Shown piece by piece: positions 1 to 6,500 of a stretch of 6,689 nt of DNA. Source of the stretch: Chloroflexota bacterium (GTDB lineage Bacteria > Chloroflexota > Dehalococcoidia > Dehalococcoidales > UBA2162); assembly GCA_016193545.1 (NCBI GenBank), contig JACPSA010000073.1, positions 1-6,689 of the forward strand, written 5' to 3'. Under the pieces are notes generated by a model. It made no database searches. It was given only the letters and a program-made list of their open reading frames with translations, and was not told the DNA's origin. The translations under genes and the position numbers were made by a program. Within the stretch, counting starts at the first letter, position 1, and each line of letters starts with the position of its first letter.

Positions 1-57
1 AGGTGAGTTAAATGGTGATTAGTCTTCTTATTGCTGCGATTATTGTTGAATCAATTA

Positions 58-297
58 TCATTGCAACAATTTTTGCACAGCGAGCACAAGAGCACCGAGA
101 ATTAGAGAAGCAACACCACCAATCGCACAATATTGAGCAAAAGTAGTGAAAAACGAGGCTATAATAACTGCTGAACCTAACAAAATACACCCTAAGCCGA
201 TAAAGAAAGAGAAATAATAAACTATGCCTATGCCAATTGCAATAAGAGCAAAACCTCCAGAAAGATAAATGAAGATATGGATTTTGGGCTTACTCAT
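58..297 (-). CDS. Small three-helix membrane protein of unknown function
   Basis: The product is 79 residues and almost wholly hydrophobic. I see three probable membrane helices at about residues 7-28, 31-53 and 56-75, with short polar turns and a lysine near each end (K3, K5, K76). I chose the ATG at 297 rather than the upstream in-frame start at 351, because an AAAGGAG ribosome binding site (304-310) lies 6 bases before it. A promoter with a perfect TATAAT sits just beyond, and the upstream start would lie inside that promoter. The gene is divergent from the MBL-fold hydrolase gene and clearly more AT-rich than the rest of the window. I do not recognise a family and assign no function. A short plus-strand ORF overlaps its 3' end (see findings), but promoter plus ribosome binding site favour this strand. 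Confidence 0.62.
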   Translation of the reverse strand: MSKPKIHIFIYLSGGFALIAIGIGIVYYFSFFIGLGCILLGSAVIIASFFTTFAQYCAIGGVASLILGALVLAVQKLLQ

Positions 298-303
298 TCC
301 TAT

Positions 304-310
304 CTCCTTT
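304..310 (-). promoter_or_regulatory. Ribosome binding site that fixes the start of the small membrane protein
   Basis: On the minus strand this reads AAAGGAG, 6 bases before the ATG at 297. It decides between that ATG and the in-frame start at 351, which has no comparable site. Confidence 0.6.
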
Positions 311-322
311 AATGTGAAAGGT

Positions 323-351
323 ATTATAAATGAGCTACCAACCATAAGCAA
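323..351 (-). promoter_or_regulatory. Sigma70-type promoter of the small membrane protein gene
   Basis: Read on the minus strand, the -35 is TTGCTT (346-351, 3 of 6 to consensus). A 17-base spacer separates it from a perfect TATAAT -10 (323-328). Transcription would begin near 316, giving a leader of about 19 bases that holds the ribosome binding site. Confidence 0.55.
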
Positions 352-376
352 ACAGAACTATAATCAGGGAAAGGCG

Positions 377-405
377 TTGACCGGTAAAGTTAGCCATGCT
401 ATATT
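377..405 (+). promoter_or_regulatory. Sigma70-type promoter of the MBL-fold hydrolase gene
   Basis: The -35 is TTGACC (377-382) and the -10 is TATATT (400-405), separated by exactly 17 bases. Each hexamer matches consensus at 5 of 6 positions. The predicted start of transcription is near 412, leaving a leader of about 74 bases before the ATG at 486. It points away from the promoter at 323-351; the two -35 boxes are about 25 bases apart. Confidence 0.62.
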
Positions 406-444
406 TATGACAAACGGATTCTGGTTGTTTAGGTTATTCCCCGA

Positions 445-469
445 GGTTAAAAGTGTTAAAATTTTAACC
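445..469. promoter_or_regulatory. Nested palindrome in the leader of the MBL-fold gene (possible operator)
   Basis: A perfect 14-base palindrome, GTTAAAATTTTAAC, lies at 455-468. An overlapping inverted repeat has GGTTAAAA (445-452) and TTTTAACC (462-469) around a 9-base spacer. Both lie between the predicted transcription start (about 412) and the ATG at 486. That is a plausible place for a dimeric repressor to block transcription, or for an alternative RNA hairpin. The region is AT-rich, so chance is possible; the repressor is unknown. Confidence 0.35.
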
Positions 470-485
470 ATGCCGTATTGAGAAA

Positions 486-1118
486 ATGGAAATTACCTGG
501 TTAGGTCATTCCTGCTTTAGAATTAAAGGTGCTCAGGCCACTGTTATCACTGACCCTTATTCGCCTGATTTGGGCTACTCATTAGGTAAGCCTGCGGCTC
601 GCATTGTGACCGTTAGTCATCAGCATCTGGGTCATGCTTATGCTCAGGGCGTGGCCGGTGAACCGAAGCTGATAGCTGGACCAGGTGAATATGAAACCAG
701 CGGTGTCCTGATTACCGGGGTAGCGACCTTTCATGATGAAGAGATGGGTGCCAAAAGAGGGAAGAACACTGCCTATCTTATTGAGGTAGACGGAGTATCG
801 ATATGTCACCTTGGTGACCTGGGGCATGCGCTTACTGCCGGGCAAAAAGAGGCGCTGGCCAATGTAGATATGCTGCTACTGCCGGTGGGTGGGGTATCCA
901 CCATCAATGCTCGCACGGCGGCTGAGGTAGTCCGGCAGCTTGAGCCAAAGGTGGTGGTTCCGATGCACTACCGGACCGAGGCGCTGAAGCGAGAACTGGA
1001 GCCAGTGGATAAGTTCCTCGGGGAGATGGGGGTAAAGGAAATCACTCCTCAGTCTAAATTATCTTTGACCAAGGCAGGTTTGCCTATCAGTACTCAGGTT
1101 TTTCTGCTTAGTTACTAG
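486..1118 (+). CDS. MBL-fold metallo-hydrolase, UlaG-like / COG2220 type
   Basis: This 210-residue protein has the compact layout of the Lactamase_B_3 / COG2220 group of metallo-beta-lactamase-fold hydrolases. It opens with the typical TWLGHSCFRI strand (H8) and ITDPY. The metal motif follows as SHQHLGH (H45, H47, H50), then GPGEYE (65-70), H83, HLGD (H108, D111), LPVGG (132-136) and MHY (H161). These fit the usual ligand set, with one clear exception: the aspartate of HxHxDH is glycine (G49). The substrate cannot be read from sequence; family members include lactone and phosphodiester hydrolases and many uncharacterised proteins. There is no signal peptide, so it is probably cytoplasmic. The start at 486 places the GHS motif at the proper N-terminal distance, although only a weak TGAGAA precedes it. 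A good promoter lies upstream, and the DUF1445-like gene follows 93 bases later on the same strand. Confidence 0.9.
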   Translation: MEITWLGHSCFRIKGAQATVITDPYSPDLGYSLGKPAARIVTVSHQHLGHAYAQGVAGEPKLIAGPGEYETSGVLITGVATFHDEEMGAKRGKNTAYLIEVDGVSICHLGDLGHALTAGQKEALANVDMLLLPVGGVSTINARTAAEVVRQLEPKVVVPMHYRTEALKRELEPVDKFLGEMGVKEITPQSKLSLTKAGLPISTQVFLLSY

Positions 1119-1198
1119 GTCATCTCTTCTTAACCGATTTTGCCGATGCCATTGGTGTGGGCTGGCGGTTTGGGGTACAGGATACGGCGCAATTCGCT

Positions 1199-1206
1199 AG
1201 AAGGAG
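1199..1206 (+). promoter_or_regulatory. Ribosome binding site that fixes the start of the DUF1445-like gene
   Basis: AGAAGGAG lies 5 bases before the ATG at 1212. It supports that start over an in-frame ATG at 1140, which would add 24 residues not typical of the family. Confidence 0.65.
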
Positions 1207-1211
1207 AAAGT

Positions 1212-2027
1212 ATGGCAAGCTATACTAAAGATGAGCTGGCGAAGATGCACCCCAGGGATTTCAGGGACCTGGTCAGAAAGGGTGAGTGGACAGAGTCAGT
1301 ACAGGATATCTGTGTTGGTTATGCTCTGGCGAATCTGGTTATTGTCCCCAGGGATGTCGCCCTTGATTTTCTTATCTTCTGTTTGCGTAATCCACGGCCC
1401 TTTCCGTTAATCGATGTTACCGAACCCGGAGACCCAGAACCGAAACTGGCGGCTCCCGGCGCTGACTTACGTACCGATTTACCCCAGTACCGTGTCTGGA
1501 AGCACGGTGAGCTTGTAGATGAGCCTTATGATATTACCGGGTATTGGCGGGATGACCTGGTTGGCTTTCTGATTGGATGCAGTATATCAGTAGACCCGTT
1601 CTTGAAAGCGGCTAACATTCAATACCGTTTTCCCGGCGGTCATCTCACCAATCTCCAGACCCACCCGGTCGGTCCCTTTAAGGGTCCGATGATATGCTCC
1701 TGCCGCATATTCAAAAATTCGTACGAGGCGATAAAATCTATTCTGGTCTCGGCTAGATATCCTCTGGCACATGGGACGCCAGTCCATATTGGCAATCCGG
1801 CCCTGATTGGGGTAACGGACATCACTCGATTTGAGGAACTGCCCTCCGGAACTGACACTACTAAGGAAGTTATCAGACCCGGTGAGATAGCCACCTTCAC
1901 GCCGGCTGGTGCCAGCGGTTCGTCTATTGCTAAAGAGACCAAGTTGCCATTGATGATAACTCATGTGCCGTTTCGTATGTTTGTGACCGATGTGTTGCTG
2001 GAAGAGCAGACGTTCGTCTCGTTTTGA
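1212..2027 (+). CDS. DUF1445 / D-glutamate cyclase-like protein (putative hydro-lyase, COG4336 type)
   Basis: The 271-residue product carries the hallmarks of the DUF1445 (YcsI/UPF0317) family. These are HPRDFRDLVRKGEW at the start, GYALANLVIVP (36-46), FLIFCLRNPRPFPLIDVTEPGDP (about 53-75), PGADLRTDLPQYRV (82-95), DITGYWRDDLVGFLIGCS (107-124), a GPFKGPM segment (154-160), SARYPLAHGTPVHIGNPALIG (180-200) and FVTD (257-260). The mammalian member is a D-glutamate cyclase that makes 5-oxo-D-proline; bacterial members are usually called putative hydro-lyases. The C-terminal third is unusual. The family's usual FWACGVTPQ-like stretch reads FTPAGASGS (229-237), and the usual HAPGHMFVTD reads HVPFRMFVTD (251-260). 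The activity may therefore differ. There is no signal peptide. It may be co-transcribed with the MBL-fold gene, since I see no convincing promoter or terminator in the 93-base gap. Confidence 0.87.
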   Translation: MASYTKDELAKMHPRDFRDLVRKGEWTESVQDICVGYALANLVIVPRDVALDFLIFCLRNPRPFPLIDVTEPGDPEPKLAAPGADLRTDLPQYRVWKHGELVDEPYDITGYWRDDLVGFLIGCSISVDPFLKAANIQYRFPGGHLTNLQTHPVGPFKGPMICSCRIFKNSYEAIKSILVSARYPLAHGTPVHIGNPALIGVTDITRFEELPSGTDTTKEVIRPGEIATFTPAGASGSSIAKETKLPLMITHVPFRMFVTDVLLEEQTFVSF

Positions 2028-2195
2028 GAGAAGGGGATATATATTTATTTGTCTTAATGGGATAATCGCCTTTTCTATTGCTGAGGCGAACTTACCTGTC
2101 AACACCCAAGTCCTTTTTACTCATTCTTGGTTGGGATAGCGTTTTAGTGAAGGAGATGTCTCAGTCTCTGAGGCAGTTATTAACCTATCCCCCGG

Positions 2196-2220
2196 CCCCT
2201 TCCCTTATTGAGGGAAGGGG
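2196..2220. repeat. Hairpin 1 of the palindromic element
   Basis: CCCCTTCCCT (2196-2205) and AGGGAAGGGG (2211-2220) form a perfect 10-pair stem around the loop TATTG. Confidence 0.75.
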
Positions 2221-2230
2221 GAGTGAGAAC

Positions 2231-2255
2231 AGAGAGGGGGCAATGCCCCCTCTCT
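2231..2255. repeat. Hairpin 2 of the palindromic element
   Basis: AGAGAGGGGGC (2231-2241) and GCCCCCTCTCT (2245-2255) form a perfect 11-pair, very GC-rich stem with a 3-base AAT loop. It is followed by TAAAAT-type sequence rather than a clean U-tract. Confidence 0.75.
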
Positions 2256-2264
2256 AAAATACCT

Positions 2265-2292
2265 TCCCCCTCTCCTAAAAAGGAGAGGGGGA
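2265..2292. terminator. Hairpin 3 of the element, possible bidirectional terminator
   Basis: TCCCCCTCTCCT (2265-2276) and AGGAGAGGGGGA (2281-2292) form a perfect 12-pair stem around an AAAA loop. It lies between the 3' ends of two convergent genes and starts one base past the transporter's stop codon. No long U-tract follows on either strand, so a role in termination is inferred from stem strength and position only. Confidence 0.35.
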
Positions 2293-3498
2293 CTAAGGGG
2301 GTGAGGTTAACAAACAACCAAGATTAAGTAGAGGAGCGGCCATTCCCACTGGTGTCATAAATAATGAGGCAAAGCCGTTAATGGAACCGAATGCCTTTCG
2401 TCCAAAGTAGCGCGCCCTTATTGGCGACGTCAAACCTATTGAAGCTCCTAGTCCAAAACCGTGAAGGACAAACCAGACGTAAACATTGGCGGTGGTTTGG
2501 TTTGACAGGAAGATAAAAAATCCGGCAGACTGCAGAAGAAGTATCGCTGCCAATAGAAAGCGCAAGCGATTTTTTCGCACACGGTCGGCCAGAAAGCCAG
2601 CGACTATCCTTGCCGGGATACTGGCTGCATACACAATCGTCATCATACCGGCAGCCTTAAGCGGCTCAATCCCTGTATCTGTTAGGAAGGGTATAAGGTG
2701 TATGTTAAGAGGCGACCCCGCTGGCGCATGGAAACTGAAGGCGACAATTAGCAGCCAGTAGGCGGGTGTTCTTATTGCCTGACGGAGGGTGAACTCCATC
2801 TCCTCAACCTCGGCAGCATATTCTACCCCCCTGTTTATCATGTTATCTATCTTTACAGCCTCTTCCTTGGCTATAGCACCGTCAGGGAGCAACCCGTAGT
2901 GCTCCGGGCGGTGTTGTTTTACCGAGAACCAGGCAAGAGGCAAACCAATCACCAGCATGACCAGTCCACCGATAAGGCAGGTCATTCGCCAACCCTGCGT
3001 GGAGATAAGCCAAGCAATCAGGGGTAGAACCAGCACTCCACCAAGCCCTTGGAGTGCCATTTTAATGCTCAGGGCTAATCCCCTCTTTTTAACGAACCAG
3101 TCGGCTATCGCTTTATTTATCGGTGTGCCTGTGCCGACATTGATTCCTGTCCCCAGGATAATGCCCCAGACGATATAAAAAGCCCAGAGTGAGTCGATGA
3201 AATACATCAGTATCAGCCCTAAACTGATAAGCAAGACTCCTGCAAGGACTATCCACCTCGGGCCAAATTTATCGCTAGCCCATCCTGTTACGGGCCCCTC
3301 AATTCCCCCCTCAAGCCTGGCAATGGCAGAAGGAACAGATGCCACTGCTCGACTAAAGCCCAGTTCTGAAGCTATGGGTTTGAACAGCGCCGAAAACCCG
3401 GAGAAAGAGTATCCTTGTCCCCACAGTGATATAAAGCCGCCACCCAGAACTGTGAACCAACCCCAAAATATTCCGGGGAGCTTGATTCTCTTAGCCAC
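2293..3498 (-). CDS. Major facilitator superfamily transporter, OFA-like, C-terminally truncated by a repeat
   Basis: The 401-residue protein has an MFS layout resembling the oxalate:formate antiporter (OFA) group. The N-terminal half (about residues 10-195) has six helices and motif A as GWASDKFGPRW (72-82). A charged cytoplasmic loop spans about 196-240. The second half has a degenerate motif A, GFLADRVRKNR (301-311), then YFGRKAFGSINGF (364-376). The sequence stops just after MTPVGMAAPLL. Relatives continue through helix 12 and a short tail. The last residues, LTSPP, and the TAG stop are encoded by the palindromic element (2293-2310), so the truncation appears to result from its insertion. 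The substrate is unknown; organic acids are the usual guess for this group. The start is a GTG with GAAGGAAG (3508-3515) 9 bases upstream, and a TGA lies in frame close above it. The gene lies 73 bases after the surface-protein gene but has its own promoter. It may be non-functional. Confidence 0.82.
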   Translation of the reverse strand: MAKRIKLPGIFWGWFTVLGGGFISLWGQGYSFSGFSALFKPIASELGFSRAVASVPSAIARLEGGIEGPVTGWASDKFGPRWIVLAGVLLISLGLILMYFIDSLWAFYIVWGIILGTGINVGTGTPINKAIADWFVKKRGLALSIKMALQGLGGVLVLPLIAWLISTQGWRMTCLIGGLVMLVIGLPLAWFSVKQHRPEHYGLLPDGAIAKEEAVKIDNMINRGVEYAAEVEEMEFTLRQAIRTPAYWLLIVAFSFHAPAGSPLNIHLIPFLTDTGIEPLKAAGMMTIVYAASIPARIVAGFLADRVRKNRLRFLLAAILLLQSAGFFIFLSNQTTANVYVWFVLHGFGLGASIGLTSPIRARYFGRKAFGSINGFASLFMTPVGMAAPLLNLGCLLTSPP

Positions 3499-3531
3499 GA
3501 AATGGTGCTTCCTTCAGATAAAACTGTAACA

Positions 3532-3561
3532 AATATACATGCTATTAAGTGAGAAGGTCAA
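3532..3561 (-). promoter_or_regulatory. Sigma70-type promoter of the transporter gene
   Basis: Read on the minus strand, the -35 is TTGACC (3556-3561) and the -10 is TATATT (3532-3537), 18 bases apart. These are the same two hexamers as in the MBL-fold gene's promoter. The predicted start is near 3525, about 27 bases before the GTG. The promoter sits wholly in the 73-base gap after the surface-protein gene. Confidence 0.58.
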
Positions 3562-3571
3562 GACTACTGGG

Positions 3572-6500
3572 TTAGGACCGTCTCATTCCGGCTACCAGTA
3601 ACAGCAGGGTAATCAGCAGTATTACTATTGTAAAAAGCAGTGCGGCGACCATAAATATTGTCCACTCGGGGAAGATTGGTTGTGCAGGGAGTTGTGCCGG
3701 TGGCGGTGGTGGGGGTGGTGCTGAAGGTTGGAGTAACGGCGCCGGTGACGGTGGCTCTGACGGTGGAGACGGCGGAGCCGCTGTCGACTCGGTGGTGAAA
3801 GCGCCAACTGCGCTCCAGGCACTGGAACTGTTCGAGCCACTGGCTCTCACTTTCCAGTAGTAGGTAGTACCATAGTCCAGACCGGTAGTGCTTTGCCATG
3901 CAGTAGCCGGCAGGGCATAATTGCCGATTTTCAGGATGGTAGGATTAGAAAAAGAAGCATCAGTAGACACCAGTAGTTCGTAGCTCTCTGCCCCGGCAAT
4001 TGCGCTCCACTGAAATATCGGTTTTAATGCTACTCCCCTGGCTCCGGCTTCGGGGCTGTAGAGTTCGGGGGCAGTGACGGCAGTACCGATAGTGCCCAGA
4101 CTGGTAGTAAATGACCGTTTGTCTGACCACGGGCTGAGTACTGGTTCAGTGGCCCTCACCCGCCAGTGATAGATGGTGGCCGTCTCAAGGGCCGGTAACC
4201 GGGCTGAACTTCCCGTGGTCTCGCCCTCGAATTGGGCAGGTACCGCCGAGAAATTGGTATCATAGCTGAGTTGCCATTTATACTTAGTGGCTCCCTTTAA
4301 TGTCTCCCAGTTGAGGATGATGTTTCCGGTGCCGGTACCCTGCGCTTCGTTGAGTGGCGAGGTGAGGGCAACTGGCCGGGCTAGGCTATCATTATAAGTC
4401 ATTACCCTGGTATTCTGGGTATCAATCGACCATAGTTGGTTGCTCCGTAGCCACAGTCCGGATAGGGTAGCACCATCGTCAAGCCCACGGGTTACGGTTT
4501 CAAAGGTTGGCCCCAGGGGATATATCGGGTTAAGCGAGCGCTCCAAGCCTCCTTTCTTGTTCACGGTATCTACCGGTTGTGAGTTGGTGGTATACAGTGT
4601 CTCGTTGTCTGAAACCATAAGTTGGCTAAGCATGCTGCCAATGGGCAGTGTGCTATCTACACTTTCCCAGGTATTACTCTTGCCGATAATGAAGCGGTAG
4701 ATGCGCTCTTTACTGGCAGTGGTTGTTTGAACAGCGCTGGCGGCATAGACGGTCTTATTACTACTGAATCTGGGGTCGAAGGCAACGGTTATGTTACCTG
4801 GCGTGGCCGGAGAAGGCGGTAGCTGCTGGCCGAGACGCTCAAATGAGCTACCGTCATCTTTAGACCAGTAGACCCAGCCGTTGGTGTTACCTACCAGCAG
4901 AGTCCGGTCTTGCCCATAGCCGGGTGAGATGGCGATAGACTGTAATGGTTGATTGCCCACCGTTGTGTTTGTAGAATAAGATAAGCCGCCATTATTAGTG
5001 CGATAGACCAATCCGTTACTGCCATCGTAGATGCCCAAAAACAGGGTATTGTCATTAACTACTGTCCAGATATCAACGGGTAACGGGGCACTCAGGCGGG
5101 TGAAGGTTTGTCCTTTATCTGTTGATTGCCATATAAACGGCGTGCTGCCGCTATTCCCGGACAAGAAAACTAATTGACTGCCACTACCGTATTGTAGTGA
5201 AAGCCCGACCATATTGAGGCTACTGGCGCTGGCCAGGGTGCTGGTGAGTATTCTTTCCCATTTTGTACCATCATTCAGGCTCCGCCACAGGCTGTGCTCG
5301 ATATGCTCGGCGTCAAAAGTGAGCATGAATAAGGTGCTATCCTGGCTATAATTGGGGGATACTGCCAGGTCGATAATGCCATTCGGACTAATCTTGGTAT
5401 CGATTAAGCTGGTTTGCTTCCAGGTTACCCCGCCATCCATAGTGTAGGAAAAGGCGCTCTCGGTGCCGCTGGTGGCAGCATAAGCCCGGCGGTTGGTGAT
5501 AAAGTCAGGCGCCATAAGCAGCCAGGTTTTAGACTGTCCCGTTGGCTTTTGACGGCTTCTTGTCCAGCTGGTGCCGCTATCTTTACTAATATAGACCTGG
5601 GTGCTGCTGGCGCTACCCGCCAGCAGGCTGGCTCTGGTGGTATTGCCGCTAACCGCCAGTCCGGTGACATCGATGTTGCTCAGGTTGTAGATAGCCCCAA
5701 TGTTAAGGTCGGTGGCGGCGGAGCTGCCCGGCGCCCGCATTCCATTAACCATATAGACATCACCATTGTTACTGCCGGTAGCCAGTCCCACAAACAGAGC
5801 GTAGTCTTCAATGGGGGCGTCATAGTCATCAGGAAAGGCGATAGTAGCTGATATTGGTACTAAAGCTGTGATTCTAGCGTTACCGATGGTTGTACCCCAG
5901 TTTTTGTCGCTAATCCTGGTGGTGACAGAGGTATCTACCTCATCAGTAACTACGGCTACGAGCTGGTGGTCAGCGGGAAAGTTGGGCGAGAAGGCGATGG
6001 CATAGGCATCGTAGTTACCAAGGTTGGTGCTGAGCCAGCCGCTGAATGGTTTGTTCTCATCCAGAAGGTAGATACCGCCGTATTGGGCCGCATCGGTGTC
6101 TCTGGTAGCGACAGCGATAGTATTATTGTTGTCTACCCGGGTAACATCGATGGCGGTGATTTGCACATTGTTACTGCCGGCTCCCCCCGGGTTCAGTGGT
6201 AGCAGGCTGAAACTCTTGCCGGCATCAGCCGATTTGTAGACATTGGCGGTGGTGGCATAGTAAATAACACTGGCATCACCAGGGGCAGTGGCGATGTCCA
6301 CTATGGCATCGGTAACCTTGCCGGTAGCCGCCCAGCTATGGCCGGCATCTGTGGATTTGAATAGCGTGTAGCTTGTCCCAGTGGGATTGGCGTAAGCGTA
6401 GAGTGTGCCGTCAGCCGTCATCGTCAGGTGCTGGACGTCTGAGCCACTGGCCAGTAGCCAGTTGCCCGGTTCACCTTCAGCGGGGATATTAACCCTGGAC

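Larger units (their letters stand above)
2180..2310. repeat. MITE-like palindromic repeat with three internal hairpins
   Basis: The outer ends form imperfect inverted repeats: TTAACCTATCCCCC (2180-2193) against GGGGGTGAGGTTAA (2297-2310), 12 of 14 paired. Inside are three tandem hairpins: 2196-2220, 2231-2255 and 2265-2292. No transposase is encoded, so if mobile it would be non-autonomous. The right end supplies the last five codons and the stop of the transporter gene. The 152 bases to its left, after the stop at 2027, hold no gene that I can support. They do contain a small CTCAG-TCT-CTGAG hairpin at 2160-2172, right beside the element. No target-site duplication can be fixed from one copy. 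Confidence 0.72.

Noticed and set aside
269..481. 70-codon plus-strand ORF in the divergent intergenic region
   Set aside because: It runs through both promoters and the palindrome, has no ribosome binding site, and its product looks random.
470..481. Four-codon mini-ORF (M-P-Y-stop) just before the MBL-fold start, considered as a leader peptide
   Set aside because: It has no ribosome binding site and no regulatory codon run; short ATG-stop pairs of this size are common by chance.
1140..1211. N-terminal extension of the DUF1445-like protein by 24 residues
   Set aside because: The extension has no family similarity, and a strong ribosome binding site at 1199-1206 marks the ATG at 1212 as the start.
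1587..2105. 172-codon minus-strand ORF opposite the DUF1445-like gene
   Set aside because: It lies antisense to a gene with clear family motifs and shows no recognisable domain itself.
2156..2257. 33-codon plus-strand ORF starting with an ATG right after GGAG
   Set aside because: The putative ribosome binding site touches the ATG with no spacing, and most of the ORF is just the palindromic repeat read through.
2312..2319. AAACAACC next to the repeat, also found at 6682-6689, considered as an attachment or duplication site
   Set aside because: Eight matching bases at two distant points in 6.7 kb is not significant, and neither is tied to a mobile gene.
3668..3775. Low-complexity GGTGG-rich tract considered as a DNA repeat or CRISPR-like array
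   Set aside because: It encodes the proline-rich stalk of the surface protein in frame; the repetition is explained by proline codons.
5414..5851. 145-codon plus-strand ORF opposite the surface-protein gene
   Set aside because: It is a Gly/Ala-rich shadow of the Asp-box repeat coding strand, with no ribosome binding site or known motif.
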